Positions 1 through 7,340 of a stretch of 64,000 nt of DNA are shown one piece after another. A program made the translations under genes and the position numbers. The notes under the pieces were generated by a model that was given only the letters and a program-made list of their open reading frames with translations, made no database searches and was not told where the DNA came from. Position 1 is the stretch's first letter; each line of letters opens with the position of its first letter. The DNA comes from Marinibacterium profundimaris (GTDB taxonomy: Bacteria; Pseudomonadota; Alphaproteobacteria; Rhodobacterales; Rhodobacteraceae). Location of the stretch: NCBI RefSeq assembly GCF_002210095.1, contig NZ_AQQR01000001.1:496001-560000 (forward strand), given 5' to 3'.

Positions 1-770
1 CATCGCGGCTGACCCGCGCCAAGGAGGCCGGCGTGCTGCAACCGATCGAAAGCGAGGTGCTCGAGGCGCGGATCCCCGGCTACCTGCAGGACGAGGACAA
101 CCAATGGTTCGGCTTCTCGCAGCGCGCGCGGATCATCTTCTACGACAAGGACGACGTGGAAAACCCGCCCGCCACCTATGCCGACCTGGCCAAGCCTGAA
201 TACGAGGGGATGATCTGCATCCGCTCCTCGACCAACGTCTACATGCAGACGCTGCTGGCCGCCATGATCGAGCACATGGGCGAGGAACAGGCCAAGGAAT
301 GGGCCACCGGCGTGCTGAACAACTTCGCCCGCGATCCGCAGGGCGGTGACACCGACCAGCTGCGCGGCCTGGTGTCCGGGGAATGCGACATCGTGCTGGG
401 CAATACCTATTACTTCGCCCGCGCGATCCGCACCGATGTCAGCGGCGTGACCGAGGACATCGACCGCATCGGCTGGGTCTTTCCGGACCAGGGCGGCAAC
501 GGCGCGCATATGAACCTGTCGGGCGCCGGCGTGGCCGCCCACGCACCCAACCGCGAGAACGCGATTCTCTTCCTGGAATACCTCGCCTCCGACCAGGCGC
601 AGCAGTATTTCTCGGCCGGCAACGACGAATACCCGGCAGTGCCCGGCGTGGGCATCAGCCCCTCGGTCGCGGCGCTGGGCTTCTTCAAGCCCGATGACGT
701 GGATCTCTCGGCCGTGGCCGGCAACCTGGCCGACGCGCAGCGGATCTATAACGAGATCGGCTGGAAGTAA
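1..770 (+). CDS. Ferric-iron ABC transporter periplasmic binding protein (C-terminal part)
   Basis: The reading frame is open from the first bases of the window, so the gene starts upstream; 255 residues are visible. The sequence resembles the C-terminal lobe of FbpA/FutA-type Fe(III)-binding proteins. A twin tyrosine in the stretch GNTYYFARAI is the usual iron-ligand position of this family, and the late hinge segment NRENAILFLEYLASDQAQQYFS is typical of it. It would capture ferric iron in the periplasm for an ABC permease that lies outside the window. A strong terminator follows 19 bases after the stop. The neighbouring imelysin and DHOR genes support a role in iron uptake. The GTG at 33 is only an internal codon. 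Confidence 0.88.
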   Translation, partial: SRLTRAKEAGVLQPIESEVLEARIPGYLQDEDNQWFGFSQRARIIFYDKDDVENPPATYADLAKPEYEGMICIRSSTNVYMQTLLAAMIEHMGEEQAKEWATGVLNNFARDPQGGDTDQLRGLVSGECDIVLGNTYYFARAIRTDVSGVTEDIDRIGWVFPDQGGNGAHMNLSGAGVAAHAPNRENAILFLEYLASDQAQQYFSAGNDEYPAVPGVGISPSVAALGFFKPDDVDLSAVAGNLADAQRIYNEIGWK

Positions 771-788
771 GCCGAACCGGATCAACGA

Positions 789-819
789 AGGGCGCGCCTG
801 TCACGGGCGCGCCCTTTTT
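789..819 (+). terminator. Rho-independent terminator of the iron-binding-protein gene
   Basis: A 10-bp perfect stem (789-798 pairing with 806-815) with a 7-base loop is followed by a run of five T. It ends transcription of the upstream iron ABC gene. Confidence 0.9.
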
Positions 820-1114
820 CTTTGCGGAAGGCGCGGGTGGAGAGCCCTGATCGCGGGCAAGGCTCCCGCCCGCCCTCCCCGCCTCGCCCGCGATCCGGCG
901 CAGGTTGCACCGACCGCGCCCGGCCACATCCGCAAGGCGAGCGGCCGGGTCCGTCAGGCCGAAAATCCTCGCCACGCCATATCCGACACAAACTCTCGGG
1001 ATTGACATACCCGATTACTTCACTCAACCATCGCCCCTGCATGCCGTCCGGTCCCGATCGACCCCGATCCGGTGCGGGCGGCGGAATTGACTGCCATAAC
1101 AAGGGACAGCCCAC

Positions 1115-2380
1115 ATGAACCTCAAGTCGCTCGCCATCCTGGGCACCACGGCGCTGACCGCCATTCCGGCCTGGGCCGCGACCTCGAAAACCGACGTCCT
1201 GACCACCTATGCCGATATTGCCCATGCGGGCTACGAAGACAGCTTGACCTCGGCCAAGGCCCTGCAATCCGCCGTCGACGCGCTGATCGCCGAGCCGTCG
1301 GCCCAAGCGCTGCAGGCCGCCCGCCAGGCCTGGCTCGAGGCGCGCGTGCCCTACCAGCAGACCGAGGTCTACCGCTTCGGCAACGCGATCGTCGATGACT
1401 GGGAAGGCAAGGTGAACGCCTGGCCGCTGGACGAGGGGCTGATCGACTATGTCGACCCGACCTACGGCGGCGCGACCGAGGAAAACGAATACGCCGCCCT
1501 CAACGTCATCGCCAACCCGACCTTCACCCTCTCGGGCGAAGAGATCGACGCCACCGACATCACGCCCGAGCTTCTGGAAGGCGCGCTGCACGAGGCCGAC
1601 GAGGTCGAAAGCAACGTGGCCACCGGCTATCACGCCGTGGAATTCCTGCTGTGGGGCCAGGACCTGAACGGCACCGACTACGGCGCCGGCAACCGCCCCT
1701 GGACCGACTATGCGACCGGCGACGATTGCACCAACGGCAATTGCGACCGGCGCGGCGATTACCTGAAGGCGGCGACCGACCTTCTGGTCTCGGACCTGGA
1801 GTGGATGACCGCGCAATGGGCCGAAGGCGGCGAGGCGCGCTCGACCGTGCTGTCGGACGAAGACGCAGGGATCTCGGCCATGCTGACCGGCATGGGCTCG
1901 CTTTCGTACGGCGAACAGGCCGGCGAGCGGATGAAGCTGGGCGTCATGCTGAACGACCCCGAGGAAGAGCATGACTGTTTCTCGGACAACACGTTCAACA
2001 GCCATTTCTATGACGCCATGGGCGTGCGCAACGTCTACCTGGGCAGCTATACCCGCATCGACGGCACCGTCGTGTCGGGCGCGTCGCTGTCCGAGCTGGT
2101 GGCCGAGGCCGACCCGGCCGTCGACGAAGAGCTGAAGGCGAAGCTGGACGCGACGATGATCGAGATGTCCGAGATGAAGACCGCGGCCGAGGCCGGGTTT
2201 TCCTATGACATGATGCTGGCGCGCGGCAACGACGCGGGCGAGGCGCTGATCATGGGCGCGGTGAATGCGCTGGTCGACCAGACCGCCTCGATCGAACGTG
2301 CGGTGTCGGCCCTGGGGGCCAACCAGATCGACTTCGAAGGCTCCGACAGCCTCGACAACCCCGACGCGGTGTTCCAGTAA
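1115..2380 (+). CDS. Imelysin family periplasmic protein (IrpA/peptidase M75-like)
   Basis: 421 residues, beginning with a short signal peptide that ends near AAWA at residue 21-22. The imelysin signature GxHxxE is present as GYHAVE at residues 171-176, followed by FLLWGQD. Imelysins are iron-regulated periplasmic or outer-membrane proteins; a conserved His/Glu pocket is thought to bind metal, and peptidase activity is doubtful in most members. Starts at ATG 1115 behind a modest AAGGGA-like site. Cys residues in DDCTNGNCDRRGDYL (around 210-220) are a local pair. It sits between a ferric-iron ABC binding protein and a DHOR/imelysin/DUF1513 operon, so iron acquisition is the best role. A TTGACA hexamer at 1002-1007 could be its -35 box, but no clear -10 follows. 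Confidence 0.9.
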   Translation: MNLKSLAILGTTALTAIPAWAATSKTDVLTTYADIAHAGYEDSLTSAKALQSAVDALIAEPSAQALQAARQAWLEARVPYQQTEVYRFGNAIVDDWEGKVNAWPLDEGLIDYVDPTYGGATEENEYAALNVIANPTFTLSGEEIDATDITPELLEGALHEADEVESNVATGYHAVEFLLWGQDLNGTDYGAGNRPWTDYATGDDCTNGNCDRRGDYLKAATDLLVSDLEWMTAQWAEGGEARSTVLSDEDAGISAMLTGMGSLSYGEQAGERMKLGVMLNDPEEEHDCFSDNTFNSHFYDAMGVRNVYLGSYTRIDGTVVSGASLSELVAEADPAVDEELKAKLDATMIEMSEMKTAAEAGFSYDMMLARGNDAGEALIMGAVNALVDQTASIERAVSALGANQIDFEGSDSLDNPDAVFQ

Positions 2381-3497
2381 CGCCGGACCGCGGGCGGCTC
2401 CTCCCCGGGCCGTCCGCCAGGCGGGCCCATCGCACGCATATCCGTCGCAGGACGTTGCGTGCGCCCGGCCCGCCTCGCCTTTTTCGCGGGTGCTCCACGA
2501 GCCCTTGGCCTCTGGCCGGTGATCATGTCCCGAAAGAAGGGCAGGCATCGCGAGGTCATCGTGGAGAAACCTTCCGAGCAGCACCGGATGGGCCGGTCCT
2601 TGCCGTCGTGCCCCGGCCCATCCGCGTTGCGCAGGGGCTTTGCCGGGGCGAGGGTCGCCAGACCGAGGCATCGCCCCAAGCCGCACGGTCCCTGCACACG
2701 GCGGCGCTTCCCGCTATATGGCCCAATGCGAAAACGGCGCGAAAGAGGTCTCTCGCGCCGCGTTGATCGCGGATGGGTCCTGGGGGCGTGGCCGGACGGC
2801 TGCCGACGGCGCTGGGGCGGGATCGGGACGATGCGGATCGCTCCGTCGTCGTCGCAGATCGCCAGGCCTGGCTACGCAGGTGGCGTGTCCTTGCTGCGGA
2901 CCTGGGGTCCGGTCAGACCGGAGCGCTGGGGGACTCCGGCAAGCGCGTTAAGCGCGTGGCTGGCCCGGGCTGCAGCAGTCGTACGACGCGGCGCAAGCCC
3001 TTGAACTGGCTGGTCGAAGGCACGGGGCCTGATGTCTGGGGGTCAACGGACTGGCTGGCTGGGCCGGTGGGGCAGCTGGGCTGGCGACATCCGTTGACGA
3101 CTACATATCACGGGAATTTCCGGTGCCAACCCCTTTTAGAATAATTCTAATCCAGATTAAAACACTCGGATACCGGCCCCCGCACCGTCCCCATGTCCCG
3201 GGCCTGCGTCGCTCAGCGTCCGGTCAAATCCCCGCCCGCCCCTCTTGGCATGGCCCAGGCCCTGTGGCAGGCCTGCGCCACGCGGGCCCGGTCTTCATCC
3301 GGCGCCGCGCCCGGCATTCAGACACCGAAAGGACACGCCCGGCGATCCCGCGGCCGGCCGCACCCGCCCCCTTGGCAGCCGGTCCCCGAAGACCCCGCAG
3401 TGGCACCATGCCGCAGCCCTGCCGCCCGTTTCTGGCGGGATCCCCCTCGCATTCCCCTTTTCCGACCATAAAGATAAGATTACCGAGCCAAGAGCCA
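2381..3497. other. Gene-free 1.1-kb stretch upstream of the DHOR operon
   Basis: No frame on either strand has protein-like composition here. The longer open frames are Arg/Pro/Ala-rich translations of GC-rich DNA. The stretch includes a GC-rich hairpin around 2389-2422 with no T-tract, a short hairpin (ggcgcga / tcgcgcc) near 2736-2760, and the Irr-like box at 3135-3151. A TAAGAT hexamer near 3474 lies just ahead of the DHOR start and could be a -10 element. Confidence 0.6.
3135..3151 (+). promoter_or_regulatory. Irr-type iron-control box
   Basis: The sequence TTTAGAATAATTCTAAT contains a perfect 7-bp palindrome around a single central base (3136-3142 with 3144-3150). It matches the alphaproteobacterial Irr/ICE operator pattern TTTAGAA-N3-TTCTAA. 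It stands out as AT-rich in GC-rich DNA. It lies about 350 bases upstream of the DHOR start, implying either a long leader or a promoter well upstream. This is a recognised motif by sequence; Irr binding itself is inferred. Confidence 0.75.
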
Positions 3498-5081
3498 ATG
3501 CAAAGCTTCCACGCCGTGACCCACCGTACCCTGACCGTTTCGCTGATCGCCCTCGCGGCCCTGGCCGCCCCCCTTGCCGCGCCGTCCGCCCGGGCCGATA
3601 CCGTCACCCTCGGCGCCCTGCCCGCGCCCGAGGATCTGCACATGACCGTCGTGCCCCGCACCAAGGCCGAACAAGCGCGGATCGACAAGGTCACGCGGCC
3701 CACCACCGATTTCACCGCGCCCGAAACCTACGAGACCAAGCAGGGCGGCGCCGCCTCGGTCCGCCGGGGCGACACGGCGGATGCCTTCTCGCAGCCCTCG
3801 GCCAACATGTCCTTCGAACGCGAGCTCGACTTCCGCGTCGGCAACGGCCTGTTCAAGAAGCTCTGGGTCTCCTCGCCCTCCTCGACGCTGGCCTCCGACG
3901 GGCTTGGCCCGCTTTACAACGCACGCTCGTGCCAGCGCTGTCACCTGAAGGACGGGCGCGGGCATCCCCCTGAATCGCCCGAGGATTCCGCTGTCTCCAT
4001 GCTGGTCCGCCTGTCGGTCCCCGACGACGGCACCGCCGCGGTCCCCGACATCGAAGGCTATCTCGCCGACCGGCCCGATCCGGTCTATGGCGGCCAGCTG
4101 CAGGATTTCTCGATCGCCGGTCACGCCGCCGAGGCGCGGATCAGGATCACCTACACCGAGGAAGAGATCGTGCTGGCCGGCGGCGAGACCGTCTCGCTCC
4201 GCCGCCCCGATCTGCAGCTGGTCGATCCCGGCTACGGGCCGCTGCGCGACGATCTGATGGTTTCGGCCCGGGTCGCGCCGCAGATGATCGGGCTTGGCCT
4301 GCTGGATGCGGTGCCGGCGGCCGATATCCTGGCGCTGGCCGATCCCGACGACGCGGATGGCGACGGCATTTCGGGCCGGCCCAACGTGGTCTGGTCGCTG
4401 GACCACGATCGCCCGATGCTGGGCCGCTTCGGTCTGAAGGCCGGCCAACCCTCGATCCGCGAGCAATCCGCCGCCGCCTTTTCGGGCGACATCGGCATCT
4501 CGACCGCGCTGCACCCGGCGGGCTCGGGCGACTGCACCGCCGCGCAGGCCGACTGCATGGCCGCGCCCAACGGCAACGATCCCGAAAACGGCGATGTCGA
4601 GATCGGCGAAGACGGGCTGGACCTTGTCACCTTCTATTCCAACAACCTCGCCGTGCCGGAACGCGGCGACCTGGACGACCCCCAGGTCCTGCGCGGCAAA
4701 CAGGTCTTCTACGAGTCCGGCTGCACCGCCTGCCACAATCCCAAATTCGTCACCCACCGGCTGGAAAACCAGCCCGAACAAAGCTTTCAGCTGATCTGGC
4801 CCTATACCGACATGCTCCTGCACGACATGGGGCCGGACCTGGCCGACAACCGCCCCGAGGCGCGCGCCACCGGATCGGAATGGCGCACGCCGCCGCTCTG
4901 GGGGATCGGGCTGACCGAACAGGTCTCGGGCCATACCTATTTCCTGCACGACGGCCGCGCGCGGTCCCTGATGGAGGCGATCCTGTGGCACGGGGGCGAG
5001 GCCGCGGCCGCCCGCGACCGGATCATTGCCACGCCCAAGCCCGACCGCGACGCCCTGATCCGTTTCCTGGAGAGCCTCTGA
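3498..5081 (+). CDS. Di-haem c-type oxidoreductase, DHOR/DUF1111 (thiol-oxidoreductase-like)
   Basis: 527 residues from ATG 3498. The open frame reaches back to 3123, but only from 3498 does it begin with a proper signal peptide (residues 1-33, ending SARA). Two c-type haem sites are visible: CQRCH at residue 145 and CTACH near 409, the spacing expected of DHOR (PF06537), a periplasmic family related to MauG. In many proteobacteria it is encoded with imelysins and a DUF1513 protein in an iron-regulated cluster, as here; a role in redox handling of periplasmic iron is inferred. The stop overlaps the next start by one base (TGATG), so the two are translationally coupled. The Irr-like box at 3135-3151 suggests iron control. 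Confidence 0.9.
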   Translation: MQSFHAVTHRTLTVSLIALAALAAPLAAPSARADTVTLGALPAPEDLHMTVVPRTKAEQARIDKVTRPTTDFTAPETYETKQGGAASVRRGDTADAFSQPSANMSFERELDFRVGNGLFKKLWVSSPSSTLASDGLGPLYNARSCQRCHLKDGRGHPPESPEDSAVSMLVRLSVPDDGTAAVPDIEGYLADRPDPVYGGQLQDFSIAGHAAEARIRITYTEEEIVLAGGETVSLRRPDLQLVDPGYGPLRDDLMVSARVAPQMIGLGLLDAVPAADILALADPDDADGDGISGRPNVVWSLDHDRPMLGRFGLKAGQPSIREQSAAAFSGDIGISTALHPAGSGDCTAAQADCMAAPNGNDPENGDVEIGEDGLDLVTFYSNNLAVPERGDLDDPQVLRGKQVFYESGCTACHNPKFVTHRLENQPEQSFQLIWPYTDMLLHDMGPDLADNRPEARATGSEWRTPPLWGIGLTEQVSGHTYFLHDGRARSLMEAILWHGGEAAAARDRIIATPKPDRDALIRFLESL

Positions 5082-6052
5082 TGCGCCGACTTGCCCTGAT
5101 CCCGCTGCTGCTGCCCCTGCCCGCGCTTGCCGGGCTGGACGAGGTCGCGACCGACCATGCCCTGCCCCGCTACGAGGCGCTGGCGCAAAGCACCGAAACC
5201 CTGGCCGCGACCGCCGCCACCGATTGCCGGGGCGAGGCCACGTTGGCGGCCTACACCGCCGCCTTCGACGACTGGATGGGCGTGTCGCATATCCAGTTCG
5301 GCCCGATCGAGGATCTGAACCTCTCGCTCGCCATAGCCTACTGGCCCGATCCGAAGAACCGCACCGGCAAGGCGCTGCGCGGGCTGATCGCCGACGCGGA
5401 TCCGGTCGTGAACGAGGCCGAAGACTACCGCGATGTCTCGATCGCGGCGCAGGGGTTCTATGCGCTGGAACGGCTGCTTTACGACGACAGCCTGCCGCAG
5501 GGCGATTACACCTGCGCCCTGACCGCCGCCGTCGCGCGGGGGCTGGCCGATACCTCGGCCATGCTGGCCACGGCCTGGGTGGATTACGCCGGTACGCTGA
5601 CGCAGCCCGGCCCCGACAACCCCGTCTACCCGACCGGGGCCGACGCCACGCGCAAGGTCTATACCGCCCTGCTGTCGGGCCTGGAATTCACCCGCGACCA
5701 GCGTCTGGGCCGCCCTCTTGGCACGTTCGACCGTCCCCGCCCCAACCGGGCCGAGGCGCAGCTGTCGGGCCGCAGCCAGCGCAACGTGGTCCTGTCGCTG
5801 GCCGCGCTGGAAGACCTGGCGCTGGCGCTGGCCGACGCGCCGATCCCGCAGAGCCAGGCCGCCTTTGACCGCGCGCGGGCGCGCGCCGCGTCGCTTGACG
5901 ACCCGGTTCTCGCCGGGGTCGCGGACCCGATGGCGCGCTTCCGGATCGAGGCGCTGCAGCAGGACCTGCGCGACATCCAGACCGAACTCGCCACCGAGCT
6001 TGGCGCGGCGCTTGGCGTCTCGGCCGGGTTCAATTCCATGGACGGCGACTGA
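5081..6052 (+). CDS. Imelysin-like periplasmic protein, second copy, degenerate signature
   Basis: 323 residues with a clear signal peptide (MRRLALIPLLLPLPALA). The fold-level pattern of imelysin is retained, but the GxHxxE signature reads GFYALE at residues 125-130, so the His is replaced by Tyr. It is also about 100 residues shorter than the imelysin at 1115-2380. This matches the shorter second imelysin often found in DHOR/DUF1513 clusters. It starts at ATG 5081 overlapping the DHOR stop and is followed after 28 bases by the DUF1513 gene. Role in iron handling is inferred from context; the lost His argues against it having the same metal-site chemistry as the first imelysin. Confidence 0.85.
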   Translation: MRRLALIPLLLPLPALAGLDEVATDHALPRYEALAQSTETLAATAATDCRGEATLAAYTAAFDDWMGVSHIQFGPIEDLNLSLAIAYWPDPKNRTGKALRGLIADADPVVNEAEDYRDVSIAAQGFYALERLLYDDSLPQGDYTCALTAAVARGLADTSAMLATAWVDYAGTLTQPGPDNPVYPTGADATRKVYTALLSGLEFTRDQRLGRPLGTFDRPRPNRAEAQLSGRSQRNVVLSLAALEDLALALADAPIPQSQAAFDRARARAASLDDPVLAGVADPMARFRIEALQQDLRDIQTELATELGAALGVSAGFNSMDGD

Positions 6053-6080
6053 GACGAGAGACCGAAGACCGGAGACCGAC

Positions 6081-7160
6081 ATGCCCGACAGACGCAGCTT
6101 TCTCGGCGCCCTGCTGGCCGCCGGCAGCCTTGCCACCACCGGCTGGGCCGCGGCGGGCGGGCCCGCCTACCTGGCCGCCGCGCGCAAACCCTCGGGCGAT
6201 TACGCCCTCGTCGGGCTCGACACCCTGGGCGACATCGCCTTCGACATCCCCCTGCCCGCGCGCGGCCATGCCGCCGCCGCCCATCCGGTCAAGGCCGAGG
6301 CCGTGGCCATCGCCCGCCGCCCCGGCACATTCGCTCTGGTGCTCGATTGCCGCACCGGCGAGGTCCGCCACCGGATCGACGCACCCCGGGGGCGGCATTT
6401 CTATGGCCACGGCGCCTTTTCGAAGGACGGCACGCGGCTTTACACGCCGGAAAACGACATCGCCACCGGCGCGGGCCGCATCGGCATCTGGTCGCGCGAC
6501 GACGGCTATGCGCGGATCGGCGACGTGCCCTCGGGCGGCATCGGCCCGCACGAGATCCTGCGCCTGCCCGGGTCGCGCCTGCTGGCCATCGCCAACGGTG
6601 GCATCCGCACCCATCCCGACACGGGGCGCGAGAAGCTGAACCTGGGCACGATGCGCCCCAACCTGACGCTGATGGACGAAGACGGCGTGATCCGCGATCA
6701 GGCCGCGTTGCCCGACGCGCTGCACCTCAACTCGCTGCGCCATATCTCGGCCGCCGCCGACGGGCGCGTCGCCTGTGCCTTCCAGTGGCAGGGCGACCCT
6801 TACGATCCCGCGCCGCTGCTGGCGGTCTATGCCGAAGGCCAGGGCCTGCGCCTTCTGGACGTGCCCGAGGGGCGGCTGATGGCGATGGACGGCTACGCGG
6901 GGTCGGTGGCCTTCTTCGACGGCGACCGCCGCATCGCGGTGACCTCGCCGCGCGGCAGCGTGCTGCAGGTCTATGACGCGCGGACCGGGTTCGAGCGGCA
7001 GGTGGCGCAGGCGGATGTCTGCGGCGTGGCGCCGGGGCCTCTGGGCGCGCTTTGCACCGACGGGCTGGGCCGCGTGAGCCGGATCGAGGCCACGGGAATC
7101 ACCGGTCTGGCCCGGCATGAGCTGGCCTTCGACAACCATCTGGTGGCGCTTCCGCTTTAG
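6081..7160 (+). CDS. DUF1513 beta-propeller protein, likely Tat-exported
   Basis: 359 residues. The N-terminus carries a twin-arginine motif (DRRSFLG, residues 3-9) before a hydrophobic, Ala/Gly-rich stretch, so Tat export is likely. The rest shows repeated short beta-rich segments typical of a seven-bladed propeller, including FYGHGAFSKDGTRLYTPEND and GIGPHEI. DUF1513 proteins are almost always the last gene of the imelysin-DHOR-imelysin operon; their biochemical role is unknown. It starts at ATG 6081 after a GGAGACCGAC site and ends the operon. The 61-bp composite repeat at 7271-7331 lies downstream. Confidence 0.87.
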   Translation: MPDRRSFLGALLAAGSLATTGWAAAGGPAYLAAARKPSGDYALVGLDTLGDIAFDIPLPARGHAAAAHPVKAEAVAIARRPGTFALVLDCRTGEVRHRIDAPRGRHFYGHGAFSKDGTRLYTPENDIATGAGRIGIWSRDDGYARIGDVPSGGIGPHEILRLPGSRLLAIANGGIRTHPDTGREKLNLGTMRPNLTLMDEDGVIRDQAALPDALHLNSLRHISAAADGRVACAFQWQGDPYDPAPLLAVYAEGQGLRLLDVPEGRLMAMDGYAGSVAFFDGDRRIAVTSPRGSVLQVYDARTGFERQVAQADVCGVAPGPLGALCTDGLGRVSRIEATGITGLARHELAFDNHLVALPL

Positions 7161-7270
7161 GCGGCGGCGCGGGCTGATGGGTCCGGATGGAGTATTTTTG
7201 CAAAGATGAAGACAGAGGTTGCGCGACGGCCCGGCCCCCGAGATACTGACGGAAGATATTGACAGAAGGT

Positions 7271-7331
7271 TAAGACGCGCCTGTAACGCCTTGATTTCCT
7301 TAAGGCTGGGTGATGTCCCACGCGTGGGACA
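7271..7331. repeat. 61-bp composite intergenic repeat, copy 1
   Basis: A 30-bp block (7271-7300, core ACGCGCCTGTAAC), a 13-bp spacer and an 18-bp perfect palindrome TGTCCCACGCGTGGGACA (7314-7331). The same arrangement occurs at 17971-18031 in the same orientation: 24 of 30 bases of the block and all 18 of the palindrome are identical, and the spacer keeps its length of exactly 13 bases but not its sequence. It lies between convergent genes, just past the stop of the minus-strand cytochrome gene. Confidence 0.85.
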
Positions 7332-7340
7332 CCCCTGGGC

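Noticed and set aside
782-2686. Very long minus-strand open frame opposite the imelysin gene
   Set aside because: Its translation is Arg/Gly/His-rich and antisense to a clear imelysin; such frames are common in GC-rich DNA.
2459-3004. 181-codon plus-strand frame in the 1.1-kb gap
   Set aside because: Arg/Gly/Pro-rich composition without domain features and no ribosome site.
3123-3497. N-terminal extension of the DHOR frame back to 3123
   Set aside because: The extension is Pro/Arg-rich and precedes a perfect signal peptide starting at ATG 3498.
3480-4991. 503-codon minus-strand frame opposite the DHOR gene
   Set aside because: Antisense to a gene with two haem motifs and a signal peptide; no domain recognised.
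7314-7331. parS centromere site
   Set aside because: The palindrome lacks the TGTTTCAC/GTGAAACA form of alphaproteobacterial parS, and it occurs with an extra conserved block.
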